64,000 nucleotides of DNA, taken from assembly GCA_021205755.1 (NCBI GenBank), contig JAJPWX010000131.1:1-64000 (forward strand). Reading direction: 5' to 3'. Under the pieces are notes generated by a model that searched no databases, was not told where the DNA came from, and worked only from the letters and a program-made list of their open reading frames with translations. Position 1 is the first letter of the stretch; each line of letters starts with the position of its first letter. Made by a program: the position numbers and the translations under genes. The DNA comes from Lachnospiraceae bacterium (GTDB lineage: Bacteria; Bacillota; Clostridia; Lachnospirales; Lachnospiraceae). Of this stretch, positions 9,773 to 18,854 are shown piece by piece.

Positions 9773-10777
9773 ATGGCAGCTTCTGACGTTGGAATTGATC
9801 TTGGCACGGCTAGCATCCTGGTCTATGTCAGGGGGAAGGGTGTTGTGCTGAAAGAGCCATCGGTTGTAGCCTACGACCGTGATACGAATAAAATAAAGGC
9901 GATCGGAGAGGAAGCACGCCTGATGTTAGGCCGGACACCGGGGAATATTATTGCGGTTCGGCCGATGCGCAAGGGTGTGATCTCAGACTATACAGTGACA
10001 GAGCAAATGCTGAAGTATTTTATTCAGAAAGCAATCGGGCGGATGTCTTTCCGAAAGCCGCGCGTCAGCATCTGTGTCCCAAGCAGTGTGACCGAGGTGG
10101 AGAAAAAAGCTGTGGAAGACGCAACTTATCAGGCAGGCGCACGGGAGGTTCATATTATAGAGGAGCCGATTGCGGCGGCGATCGGGGCAGGGATTGACAT
10201 TTCACGCCCCTGTGGAAATATGATTGTGGATATCGGCGGAGGTACCTGTGATGTGGCTGTGATATCGCTGGAGGGAATTGTAGTCAGCACCTCAATCAAA
10301 GTGGCGGGGGATGATTTTGATGAAGCGATCGTCAAATACGTGCGGAAAAAATACGGATTGATGATCGGGGAACAGACAGCGGAAGAAATCAAAATTACAA
10401 TCGGTACTGCTTTTGAAAAACCTGAGCCGAAAGTGATGGAAGTAAAGGGGCGCGATTTGGTAACCGGATTGCCGAAGACGGTGCGTGTGACATCGGAAGA
10501 TACCCGGGATGCGCTTAAGGAAGTGACGGGGCAGATTGTCGATGCGGTGCACAGCGTCCTGGAACGTACGCCGCCGGAATTAGCAGCGGACGTAGTAGAC
10601 CGTGGAATTGTGATGACGGGCGGCGGCTCGCTTTTGAGCGGCCTGGAAGAGCTGATCGAGGCACGGACGGGGATTAATACGATGGTTGCGGAGGATCCGA
10701 TGACTGCCGTGGCGGTGGGAACCGGACGGTTTGTGGAGTTGACAGCTGCGAATAATACGAAGCCGCTGGAGCAGTGA
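9773..10777 (+). CDS. mreB: MreB/Mbl-type rod-shape actin homologue
   Basis: A bacterial actin that polymerises under the membrane and guides lateral wall synthesis. The actin-fold phosphate loops are visible: DVGIDLGTASILVY at the N terminus, MIVDIGGGTCDVAVIS (about residue 149) and the adenosine loop MTGGGSLLSGLEE (about 289). Length is 334 residues from ATG 9773, which has GAAAGGGG nine bases upstream; an in-frame TTG at 9743 would add a non-conserved tail. No mreC or mreD follows, so this is a stand-alone copy (Mbl-like arrangement). A repeat element occupies its upstream region, and the promoter is not obvious: a TATACT near 9660 lacks a well-spaced -35. Confidence 0.9.
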   Translation: MAASDVGIDLGTASILVYVRGKGVVLKEPSVVAYDRDTNKIKAIGEEARLMLGRTPGNIIAVRPMRKGVISDYTVTEQMLKYFIQKAIGRMSFRKPRVSICVPSSVTEVEKKAVEDATYQAGAREVHIIEEPIAAAIGAGIDISRPCGNMIVDIGGGTCDVAVISLEGIVVSTSIKVAGDDFDEAIVKYVRKKYGLMIGEQTAEEIKITIGTAFEKPEPKVMEVKGRDLVTGLPKTVRVTSEDTRDALKEVTGQIVDAVHSVLERTPPELAADVVDRGIVMTGGGSLLSGLEELIEARTGINTMVAEDPMTAVAVGTGRFVELTAANNTKPLEQ

Positions 10778-10850
10778 GAACGGGAAATCATGATGCGGCT
10801 GTGAAATGAAAAACAGCTGTGAAAGTGAAAAATCAGGGTAACAGAGGTTT

Positions 10851-13139
10851 ATGGAGAGACTGGAAGGTTATATTGACCATATTATATTTCGCAACAGCGA
10901 CAATGGTTATACGGTGTTTGTGCTTACTGCACAGGATGGAGAAGGGCCAAGACCGCTTTCAAAGAATAAGAAGGGGGGATCTGCGCCGGCCCGTTCTGCG
11001 AATGGCGATGATGAGATCACCTGTGTCGGCACACTTTCTTACATTGGAGAAGGCGAGAAGGTTGTGCTTATGGGGGAATACATATCGCATCCGTCTTATG
11101 GGGAACAGTTTAAGATTACAGACTGTCAGGTAAAGGAGCCGGATGATGCGGAATCAATAGAGCGTTATCTGGGAAGCGGTGCGATCAAAGGGGTTGGCAC
11201 TGCGCTTGCCGCGCGCATGGTCCGGCGATTTGGAGAAGATACCATCCGGATTATTGAGGAAGAACCCGAGCGGCTTGCTGAGATCAAAGGGATCAGTGAA
11301 CGGATGGCGCGTGAGATCGCGGCTCAGGTATTTGAAAAGCGGGATATGCGCAAAGCGATGATTTTTCTTCAGCAGTTTGGTGTTACGACGACACTGGCCG
11401 TGAAGATTTATCAGAAATATGGCGCCGGGATGTATCAGGTTTTAGAGGAAAACCCTTATCGGCTGGCGGATGACATAGAAGGTGTTGGGTTTCGAATTGC
11501 GGATGAAATTGCAAAGCGTGCAGGGATCCGCGTTGATTCGGAATACAGGCTCAAGAGCGGCATTTTTTTTGTCCTGCAGCAGGCGGGAGGAGAGGGACAT
11601 GTGTTCCTGCCGAAGGAGCTGCTGCTTGCGCGGGCAGGGGAACTGCTCGGAATTGAATTAGAGAGTATTGACCAGTATCTGACGGATCTGGCGATTGACA
11701 AAAAGATTGTGATCAAACAGGAAAGGGAACAGACGCGTGTCTATACTGCGTCCGCTTATTTCCTGGAAATGAGCACGGCGCGTATGCTGTGTGATTTGAA
11801 TATTTCCTGTGAGGTTGATCAGAAAGTAATTTCTCAAAAACTCAGTGAGATTGAGAAGAAAACAAAAACGGTACTTGACGAAAAACAGCGGATGGCGGTT
11901 ATTGAGGCTGCCCGTTGCGGCCTGCTTGTTATTACGGGCGGTCCCGGTACCGGAAAGACAACTACGATCAATACGCTCATTGCTTATTTTGAGTCGGAGG
12001 GAATGCGTATTCTTCTGGCAGCTCCAACCGGACGGGCGGCCAAGCGTATGACGGAAGCGACTGGATGCGAGGCAAAGACGGTACACCGCCTGCTGGAAAT
12101 CAATGTCACTTCGGATGATTCCAGACCGGAGGGTTTCGGCCGGAATGAAGAGAATCCGCTGGATGCGGATGTCATTATCATTGATGAGATGTCGATGGTG
12201 GATATTTATCTTATGCATGCGCTTTTGAAAGCAGTGACGGTTGGCACGCGTCTGATTATGGTGGGGGATGTGAATCAGCTTCCTTCTGTGGGGCCGGGGA
12301 GTGTTTTGAAGGACATTATTGCTTCGGAAAAGATGACTGTTGTTCGTCTGACCCGAATTTTCCGGCAGGCATCTGAGAGCGATATCGTGGTCAATGCCCA
12401 TAAGATTAACCGCGGAGAGCATATTGTACTTGACAATAAGAGCCGGGATTTTTTCTTCCTGAAGCGCCAGGACGCAAATGTGATCATCAGCATTGTGATT
12501 CAGCTGATTCGGGATAAGCTTCCGCGCTATGTGGAGGCAGAGCCTTTTGATATTCAGGTATTGACCCCAATGCGCAAAGGACTGCTTGGTGTGGAGCACC
12601 TGAACCGCATTTTACAGGAATATTTAAACCCGCCGGATCGCAGCAAGCGGGAGTATGAACACAATGGCGTAACCTTTCGCGAGGGCGACAAGGTTATGCA
12701 GATTAAGAACAATTATCAGATGGAATGGGAGATTCGCGGACGGTATGGGATTCCGGTGGAAAAAGGAATTGGAATCTTTAACGGTGATATGGGAATTGTC
12801 CGTGAAATTAATTTACATACAGAGCAGATAACGGTTGAATTTGATGAGCATCGCATGGTAGAATATCCCTACAGTGGGCTGGATGAGCTGGAGCTTTCTT
12901 ATGCTGTGACGATACACAAATCGCAGGGCAGCGAGTATCCGGCAGTTGTACTTCCGCTCCTGACAGGGCCGCGTATGTTGATGAACCGCAACCTGCTGTA
13001 TACGGCAGTGACCCGTGCGCGTAAGTGTGTGACGCTGGTCGGGGATGCACGTACATTTGATCAGATGATTGATAACACCGTGGAACAGAGACGTTACACG
13101 GCGCTTGGCGAGAGAATTCTTGAATTATCGGAGAACTGA
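10851..13139 (+). CDS. recD2: RecD2-type 5'-3' DNA helicase
   Basis: A superfamily 1B helicase acting in replication-fork and recombination repair in bacteria that lack RecBCD. The 762-residue protein has the N-terminal OB-like and helix-hairpin-helix region of RecD2 (GVGTALAARMV, IKGISERMAREIAAQ, GVGFRIADEIAKRAG), Walker A TGGPGTGKTTT (about 363), Walker B VIIIDEMSMVD, and the C-terminal helicase motif AVTIHKSQGSEYPAVV with AVTRARK. The ATG at 10851 has only a weak AGAGG site 5 bases upstream. It follows mreB by 73 bases and is followed closely by comFC. Confidence 0.94.
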   Translation: MERLEGYIDHIIFRNSDNGYTVFVLTAQDGEGPRPLSKNKKGGSAPARSANGDDEITCVGTLSYIGEGEKVVLMGEYISHPSYGEQFKITDCQVKEPDDAESIERYLGSGAIKGVGTALAARMVRRFGEDTIRIIEEEPERLAEIKGISERMAREIAAQVFEKRDMRKAMIFLQQFGVTTTLAVKIYQKYGAGMYQVLEENPYRLADDIEGVGFRIADEIAKRAGIRVDSEYRLKSGIFFVLQQAGGEGHVFLPKELLLARAGELLGIELESIDQYLTDLAIDKKIVIKQEREQTRVYTASAYFLEMSTARMLCDLNISCEVDQKVISQKLSEIEKKTKTVLDEKQRMAVIEAARCGLLVITGGPGTGKTTTINTLIAYFESEGMRILLAAPTGRAAKRMTEATGCEAKTVHRLLEINVTSDDSRPEGFGRNEENPLDADVIIIDEMSMVDIYLMHALLKAVTVGTRLIMVGDVNQLPSVGPGSVLKDIIASEKMTVVRLTRIFRQASESDIVVNAHKINRGEHIVLDNKSRDFFFLKRQDANVIISIVIQLIRDKLPRYVEAEPFDIQVLTPMRKGLLGVEHLNRILQEYLNPPDRSKREYEHNGVTFREGDKVMQIKNNYQMEWEIRGRYGIPVEKGIGIFNGDMGIVREINLHTEQITVEFDEHRMVEYPYSGLDELELSYAVTIHKSQGSEYPAVVLPLLTGPRMLMNRNLLYTAVTRARKCVTLVGDARTFDQMIDNTVEQRRYTALGERILELSEN

Positions 13140-13181
13140 TTTGATTTTCCGTATGAACCTGGGGAAGATTCAAAACGGATC

Positions 13182-13961
13182 ATGAAGGCAAAAAAAGAAA
13201 AATGGAAGATAGCCGCGCGAAAAATCGGGGAGACGGCGGTACAGTTTCTTTACCCGCCGCGCTGTCCGCTCTGCGATACGGTAATCCCAATAGAAAGGTC
13301 GCCTGCAGTTTGCGATGCCTGCCGGGGCAAGCTGCCCTGGGTGACGGAACCGGCCTGTATGAGGTGCGGGAAACCGGTGGGTTCCCCGGAGAGGGAATTC
13401 TGTGAAGATTGTGAGCGTACGCAGCATCTTTTTGAACAGGGACGGGCCGCATTTACCTATTCGGGAGCTATGCGGAAGAGCGTTTACCGGATGAAGTTTC
13501 AGAATCGGCGGGATTATCTGGATTTTTATGCGGAAGCCATGGTGCGTGCAGGGAAAAGCTATCTTTCTTATTGGCAGCCGGAGGTAATTGCTCCGGTTCC
13601 TATGCACTGGAAAAAGCGTGCCGCGCGTGGGTATAATCAGGCAGAACTTTTGGCGGTGCGGATCAGCCGGCTGACCGGAATTCCGTGCGAAAGAAGGCTG
13701 CTGCGGTGTGTCCACTATACTGGAGACCAGAAAGAACTGGGGCGAAATGAGAGGCTGCGGAACCTGCGGGGAAGTTTTGAAGTGTATGCGCCTGTCCCGT
13801 GTCGGATTCTTCTGGTGGATGACGTTTATACGACCGGAAGTACGATGGATGAAGCAGCCAGAGCCTTGCGGGCGGCAGGAGCGAAACTGGTGTTTTTCCT
13901 GGTTTTATGCACGGGAAAAGGGAAAAAAAGTTTGCATGACACGAAATCTGTGCTATACTGA
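13182..13961 (+). CDS. comFC: ComF-family phosphoribosyltransferase-like competence protein
   Basis: A 259-residue ComFC homologue. An N-terminal zinc-ribbon with CPLC, CDAC, CMRCGKP and CEDC motifs (residues about 27-80) is followed by a type I phosphoribosyltransferase fold with the PRPP loop ILLVDDVYTTGST near residue 211 and PVPMHWKKRAARGYNQAELLA. In Bacillus and Helicobacter relatives ComF supports uptake or processing of single-stranded DNA during transformation. The position after the RecD2 helicase fits DNA metabolism, although no comFA helicase is adjacent. Its 3' end carries the promoter of cdaA. Confidence 0.92.
   Translation: MKAKKEKWKIAARKIGETAVQFLYPPRCPLCDTVIPIERSPAVCDACRGKLPWVTEPACMRCGKPVGSPEREFCEDCERTQHLFEQGRAAFTYSGAMRKSVYRMKFQNRRDYLDFYAEAMVRAGKSYLSYWQPEVIAPVPMHWKKRAARGYNQAELLAVRISRLTGIPCERRLLRCVHYTGDQKELGRNERLRNLRGSFEVYAPVPCRILLVDDVYTTGSTMDEAARALRAAGAKLVFFLVLCTGKGKKSLHDTKSVLY
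13932..13959 (+). promoter_or_regulatory. sigma-A type promoter of cdaA inside the end of comFC
   Basis: TTGCAT (13932-13937), a 16-base spacer and TATACT (13954-13959), about 36 bases before the cdaA ATG. It suggests that cdaA-cdaR can be expressed apart from recD2-comFC. Confidence 0.55.
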
Positions 13962-13994
13962 AAAAGTATCATTGCGTTCAGAGGGGAGAGCAAG

Positions 13995-14873
13995 ATGGAA
14001 AGCATAATCTTTTGGCTGAGTGACAGCCTGTCGTGGCTTACGATACCGACCGTATCGATTACGGCCACGGATGTTCTCGAAATCCTGATACTGGCTTTTC
14101 TTGTGTACAATTTATTACTCTGGATCAAAAATACGCGGGCCTGGAGTTTGCTAAAGGGGATTGCGGTTCTGGTCTCCTGCATCGCGATTGTATATTTGCT
14201 GCAGATGACGACACTGATTTATCTGGTAAACCGCGGTCTGGATATTGCGATTACGGCTGCAGTTGTTGTTTTTCATCCGGAGATCCGCAGAGCACTGGAA
14301 AGGCTTGGGGAGAAGCCGATTTTTTCCGGGCTGATTCAGATTGGGGATAGCAGTAAAAATGTGACGGAACGTTTCAGTGATAAGACGGTGAATGAGATTG
14401 TAAAGGCCAGCGTAGAAATGAGCAAGGCGAAGACCGGCGCTCTGATTGTTCTGGAGCAGAACACCCGCCTGCAAGAGTATGAGCGGACGGGAATCATGCT
14501 GGACGCGATTGTGACGAGCCAGCTTTTGATCAATATTTTTGAACATAATACGCCGCTTCATGATGGGGCGGTGATCATTCAGGGGAACCGTGTCACTGCT
14601 GCGACCTGTTACCTTCCGTTGTCAGATAATATGATGCTGAATAAGGCATTGGGAACCAGACACCGCGCGGGACTGGGGATCAGCGAAGAGACCGATTCGA
14701 TGACAGTGATTGTTTCGGAGGAAACCGGGGCGATCTCCGTCGCGTACAAAGGAGAACTGATGCATGCGATTTCTCAGGAAGAATTGAGACGGCAGCTTGA
14801 AATTTTACAGAATAAATCAGTTGCCCCCAGAAAATTCCAATTCTGGAAGGGGTGGACCAAGAATGAAACATAA
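13995..14873 (+). CDS. cdaA: diadenylate cyclase CdaA (DacA)
   Basis: Makes cyclic di-AMP from two ATP. A 292-residue membrane enzyme: three N-terminal transmembrane helices (about residues 10-90), then the DAC domain with the catalytic DGA motif (LHDGAVII, about residue 189) and GTRHRAGLGISEETD (about 221). Start ATG 13995 follows GAGGGGAGAG. The last 11 bases overlap cdaR, the usual cdaA-cdaR pair in Firmicutes, where c-di-AMP controls potassium and osmolyte balance and cell-wall state. No glmM follows here, unlike in Bacillus; an HPr-like gene and a sugar transferase do. Confidence 0.97.
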   Translation: MESIIFWLSDSLSWLTIPTVSITATDVLEILILAFLVYNLLLWIKNTRAWSLLKGIAVLVSCIAIVYLLQMTTLIYLVNRGLDIAITAAVVVFHPEIRRALERLGEKPIFSGLIQIGDSSKNVTERFSDKTVNEIVKASVEMSKAKTGALIVLEQNTRLQEYERTGIMLDAIVTSQLLINIFEHNTPLHDGAVIIQGNRVTAATCYLPLSDNMMLNKALGTRHRAGLGISEETDSMTVIVSEETGAISVAYKGELMHAISQEELRRQLEILQNKSVAPRKFQFWKGWTKNET

Positions 14874-16212
14874 GAAAACCAGGCAGTTGTCTGGAAAAGT
14901 GTCCGGGAAAATTCCCAAATGGCTGAAACGGAACTGGTCATTGAAGCTGATTTCATTAGGTATTGCATTCCTGATCTGGCTTGTAGTGGTGAATGTGGAT
15001 AATCCGACCAAGTCGAAGCTGTTTCGTGATGTCAAGATTGAGATTATCAATGAAGACAGTGTGACGGAGATTGATAAAACCTTTGATATTGTCTCCGAGG
15101 ACACCGTGGTAATTAAGGTGACGGAGAAACGGCGGGTGCTGGAGAGTCTTTCAGCCTCTGACTTTACGGTGATTGCGGATATGGAGAATCTGACGGAGAT
15201 GAACACGGTTCCGCTGACAGTTACCTGCAGCAATTCCGCTGTGACTCTGGATGAGATTACGATTGTTCCATCTTCATTAAAAGTCGAACTGGAGCAGATC
15301 GTAGAAAGTGAGTTTGTGGTAACGGTTGAAACCACAGGTACGCCAGCGAGCGGATATGAAGTCGGGACGACGGAGGTCGTGGAAGGTAAGACGGTAATGA
15401 TCGCCGGGCCGCAGAGTCTGATTGAGAAGATCGGCCTGGTGACAGCGTCAGTATCTGCCAATGGGATATCCACAGATCAGAGACTGACGAGTACACTTAC
15501 TATTTCAGATAAGAATGGAGATACTCTTAGTGAAACACAGATGAGTCGTCTGCAGATCAAAGATTCGTCGGGCGTGCTGCTATCGGATAATGAAGTGACG
15601 GTCGACGTGGAGCTCTGGTCAGTTTTGTATGAGGTGCCGATTGAGGTTGAGACAAGCGGGACGCCGGCGAGCGGCTATGAGGTCACCGGCGTGAGTACAG
15701 TGCCAACGACGGTAAATCTGGTCGGTACGGAGGAAGCGTTGGCGGCGATTACGCGGATTGTGGTGAATGAACCGGTGTCTGTTGCGGGTGCGACAGAGAC
15801 ATTTACGCAGGAGATTGATCTTTCCGATACGCTGAGCGATATGGAAAACGTGCGGCTGGCTTCAGGTGTGGACTCATCTGTTTCTGTCACGATACAAATT
15901 GAAAAAAATGGTGATCAGACTGTGCAGATAGCCCTCTCAGGTCTGACCGTTCTGAATCGTCCGGAAAATATGACGCTGACTTTTTCGCCAGCGGACGTAT
16001 TTTCTGTAACAGTTCATGCGGATGATGAAGAGAGCACAATCTCTGCGGAAGACATTACGGCGACCATAGATCTGTCCGTGTGCGCGGAAGAAGGAGACTA
16101 TGAAGTGCCGGTAGAGATTGAGCTGCCGGATGGATTTACACTGGTGTCGGAAGTGACACTGACGGTAAACGCGACAGCGATAGAGCAGATTGAGGCTGCT
16201 ACGGAGGAATAA
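14863..16212 (+). CDS. cdaR: CdaR, YbbR-domain regulator of CdaA
   Basis: A 449-residue single-pass protein. A basic cytoplasmic N terminus and one transmembrane helix (LKLISLGIAFLIWLVVVNV, about residues 29-47) lead to an extracellular stretch of several YbbR domains. Two are clearly repeated, each with the motif TxGTPASGYEV (about residues 161 and 265). Start ATG 14863 follows GGAAGGGG and overlaps the end of cdaA, so the two are coupled. CdaR binds CdaA at the membrane and tunes c-di-AMP synthesis in Bacillus and Listeria; the same role is inferred here. An earlier in-frame ATG at 14797 lies inside cdaA and lacks support. Confidence 0.94.
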   Translation: MKHKKTRQLSGKVSGKIPKWLKRNWSLKLISLGIAFLIWLVVVNVDNPTKSKLFRDVKIEIINEDSVTEIDKTFDIVSEDTVVIKVTEKRRVLESLSASDFTVIADMENLTEMNTVPLTVTCSNSAVTLDEITIVPSSLKVELEQIVESEFVVTVETTGTPASGYEVGTTEVVEGKTVMIAGPQSLIEKIGLVTASVSANGISTDQRLTSTLTISDKNGDTLSETQMSRLQIKDSSGVLLSDNEVTVDVELWSVLYEVPIEVETSGTPASGYEVTGVSTVPTTVNLVGTEEALAAITRIVVNEPVSVAGATETFTQEIDLSDTLSDMENVRLASGVDSSVSVTIQIEKNGDQTVQIALSGLTVLNRPENMTLTFSPADVFSVTVHADDEESTISAEDITATIDLSVCAEEGDYEVPVEIELPDGFTLVSEVTLTVNATAIEQIEAATEE

Positions 16213-16217
16213 TTCAG

Positions 16218-16472
16218 ATGGAGAAGAGATTGACGGTAAATAATGAACTGGGACTCCATTTACGCCCCGCGGGTGAGCTGTGTTCGATTGCGATGGAATA
16301 TGAGTCAAAGATTACGATTTGCTTTCGAGATCGCGAGTTTAATGCGAAGAGCCTTTTGAGTGTGCTGAGTGCCTGTGTTCAGAGCGGCGATGAGCTTACC
16401 ATCCGCATAGAGGGTCCGGATGAAGAGTCAGCGGCAGAGCAGATTTGTGCGTTTTTTAACGGTCTGCACTGA
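16218..16472 (+). CDS. HPr-family phosphocarrier protein
   Basis: An 84-residue HPr homologue. The phosphorylatable His is in NELGLHLRPAGEL (about residue 14), and the regulatory-site region reads NAKSLLSVLSACV, with a Ser where HPr-Ser46 sits. It follows cdaR by 5 bases, so it belongs to the same transcript. The sequence departs from canonical HPr (LHLRPA instead of the usual IHARPA), so it may be an accessory or Crh-like carrier rather than the main sugar-uptake HPr. A strong terminator follows. Confidence 0.88.
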   Translation: MEKRLTVNNELGLHLRPAGELCSIAMEYESKITICFRDREFNAKSLLSVLSACVQSGDELTIRIEGPDEESAAEQICAFFNGLH

Positions 16473-16499
16473 GAGTATTGCTATTCAAAAGAATGTACG

Positions 16500-16546
16500 G
16501 GGAACGTTCCGGATCGGGATCCGATGAAGTCAGACGTTCCCTTTTT
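16500..16546 (+). terminator. terminator after the HPr-like gene
   Basis: GGGAACGT (16500-16507) pairs with ACGTTCCC (16534-16541), with an inner GGATC/GATCC stem, followed by TTTTT. Confidence 0.8.
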
Positions 16547-16569
16547 CTTTGAAGAGGAGTAGGAGGCAT

Positions 16570-18828
16570 ATGAAAAAACGGGAGCAGTACAAAAGACTGA
16601 TCATGTTTTTGGCATCGGTTTTGATTGTGGCAGTTCAGACCGGAGTATTTGCGTATGTCTGGTTTCATGATTATCACTTCAAGGAAGTGATAGGCAGAAG
16701 ATACAGCTTTTGGGGGCACTGTGCCCTGATCAGTCTTTACGCATTTCTGGTGATAATGGTATCAAAGCTTTTTTCTGCTTTTAAGGTAGGGTATCAGCGA
16801 ATCCTAGATGTTTTGCTGTCACAGATATTTTCTGTGCTGATTGTGAATATTGTTGTTTATCTGCAGCTGGCTTTGATTGGCCGGTGGAAATTTCTGGAGC
16901 ATGTGCAGCCGATGCTTCGGGTTTGTGGAATCAATCTTGCGGCGGTAGTGATCTGGGTGTTCTTTATGCGCTGGGTTTATGTGAGAATTTATCCGCCGCA
17001 CGAGATTCTGCTGATCTATGGCAGTCTCAGTCCGAAGCCTTTGATCGAGAAAATGAAGACCAGAAAGGATAAATATATTATCGAAGGGACGATTTCCCTG
17101 AAGCAGGGAGAGGCTGCGATCAAAGAGGAGATTCTGAAGCATCAGGCGGTGATGATCTGTGATATCCCGGCACATGAGCGCAATCTGTTTCTGAAGTTTT
17201 GTTTTGAACATGACATTCGCTGCTATTGCCAGCCTAAAATATCGGATATCATGGTGATGAGCTCTGAGGAGATTAATATGTTTGATACTCCGCTGTTGCT
17301 GTTCCGCAATCGTGGTCTGACGGTGGAACAGCAGGCAGTCAAGCGGTTTTTTGACATAGTGGTTTCCGCGTTGGCGCTGGTTATCCTTTCTCCATTGTTC
17401 CTGATTATTGCACTGCTGATCAAGGGCTATGATGGCGGGCCTGTGTTTTACCGCCAGGAGAGATTGACAAAGGATGGTAAGGTCTTTCTGGTTTACAAAT
17501 TCCGCAGCATGCGTGTGGACTCGGAGCTGCAGGGCGCACGTTTGGCGTCAAAGGGCGATAGCCGGGTTACGCCGGTCGGCAAAGTACTGCGCAACATTCA
17601 TTTCGATGAACTGCCGCAGCTGCTCAACATTCTTCAGGGAGATATGTCTCTGGTCGGCCCCAGGCCGGAGCGTCCAGAGATTGCGGCTGAGTATGAGAAG
17701 GAAATACCAGAGTTCTCTTACCGCCTGAAGGTGAAAGCCGGGCTGACCGGTTACGCACAGGTGTATGGAAAATACAATACCAAACCTTATGATAAATTAA
17801 AGCTGGATCTTACTTATATTGAGAATTTCTCGTTCCTGCTGGATTTGCAGCTGATTGCGACAACCGTGAAAATATTATTTCAGAAAGAGAACACGGAGGG
17901 AGTCGAACAGTGGCAGAAGACAGCGTCGACACGTGTGCAGGCCAATGAACGTTTGGCTCCTAAGAATGAAGCGGCCGCTCCTGTATCCGGTGAGGCCGGG
18001 ACAGAAGCGGCTCCGATTGTATCGGTTATCATCCCGGCCTGTAACTGTGCCGCGACCATTGGGCGCGCGATTGATTCTGTACTGGAGCAGGGGGTTCCGC
18101 TGGAGATTCTGGTGTTGAATGACTGTTCGCCGGATGAACTGGATTCGGTTATGGAACGCTATGAGAATGTCAGAGAACTGCATTATTATAAGAACAAACG
18201 CAGTCTTGGCGCTGCCGCGACGCGGAATCTGGGCGTAGAAAAGGCAAAAGGAACCTATGTCGCCTTTCTGGACGCAGACGACTGGTGGGACAGAGACAAA
18301 CTGAAAAAGCAGCTTGCGCGGCTGGAATCCGGATTTTCTGCGGGTTCGGATGGGGGAACTGGAAAAAAACGGGATGCGGCGGCACCGGTGCTTTGCGCGA
18401 CCGCTCGCGAGCTGGTCACGCCGGAGGGAGAACGAACCGGCCGTGTGATACCGGTTCATGAGGAAATTTCCTATCGACGATTGCTGCTGCACAATTGCAT
18501 CAACTGCTCTTCGGTACTTCTTCGCACGGATGTTGCGAGACAGTTTCCGATGCAGCATGAAGACAGCCATGAGGATTATATTACCTGGCTGTGCATTTTA
18601 AAGAAATATGGTTCTGCGCTGGCGGTCAATGAGCCGCTGCTCAAATACCGCCTGAGTGCGTCAGGCAAATCTGGAAGTAAGCTTCATTCTGCAAAAATGA
18701 CGTACCGTGCTTATCGTTATGCGGGGTTTGGAAAGGCGGCTTCCGTGTGCCTTTTTAGTGCTTACGCAGTGAATGGGGTGCTGAAATATGCCGGTGCTTA
18801 TCTGCGGGGCTTTTTCCGAAAAAAATGA
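16570..18828 (+). CDS. fusion of polyprenyl-phosphate sugar-phosphate transferase and GT2 glycosyltransferase
   Basis: A 752-residue protein with two enzymes in one chain. The N-terminal part resembles WbaP/WcaJ-type initiating transferases: four membrane helices (to about residue 140), a soluble domain, a further hydrophobic helix (about 265-290), and the catalytic PF02397 domain with VFYRQERLTKDGKVFLVYKFRSM and SLVGPRPERPE. A linker rich in Ala/Glu (about 455-480) leads to a GT-A family 2 domain with VSVIIPACNCAATIG, NDCSPDE, AAATRNLGVEKAKG and the metal site DADDWW. The first half would load a sugar-1-phosphate on undecaprenyl phosphate, and the second could add the next sugar. Start ATG 16570 follows AGGAGG. 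No other polysaccharide genes are adjacent, so the product is unknown. Confidence 0.9.
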   Translation: MKKREQYKRLIMFLASVLIVAVQTGVFAYVWFHDYHFKEVIGRRYSFWGHCALISLYAFLVIMVSKLFSAFKVGYQRILDVLLSQIFSVLIVNIVVYLQLALIGRWKFLEHVQPMLRVCGINLAAVVIWVFFMRWVYVRIYPPHEILLIYGSLSPKPLIEKMKTRKDKYIIEGTISLKQGEAAIKEEILKHQAVMICDIPAHERNLFLKFCFEHDIRCYCQPKISDIMVMSSEEINMFDTPLLLFRNRGLTVEQQAVKRFFDIVVSALALVILSPLFLIIALLIKGYDGGPVFYRQERLTKDGKVFLVYKFRSMRVDSELQGARLASKGDSRVTPVGKVLRNIHFDELPQLLNILQGDMSLVGPRPERPEIAAEYEKEIPEFSYRLKVKAGLTGYAQVYGKYNTKPYDKLKLDLTYIENFSFLLDLQLIATTVKILFQKENTEGVEQWQKTASTRVQANERLAPKNEAAAPVSGEAGTEAAPIVSVIIPACNCAATIGRAIDSVLEQGVPLEILVLNDCSPDELDSVMERYENVRELHYYKNKRSLGAAATRNLGVEKAKGTYVAFLDADDWWDRDKLKKQLARLESGFSAGSDGGTGKKRDAAAPVLCATARELVTPEGERTGRVIPVHEEISYRRLLLHNCINCSSVLLRTDVARQFPMQHEDSHEDYITWLCILKKYGSALAVNEPLLKYRLSASGKSGSKLHSAKMTYRAYRYAGFGKAASVCLFSAYAVNGVLKYAGAYLRGFFRKK

Positions 18829-18854
18829 AAGAGATAAAGAGAGGATGAGAAAGT

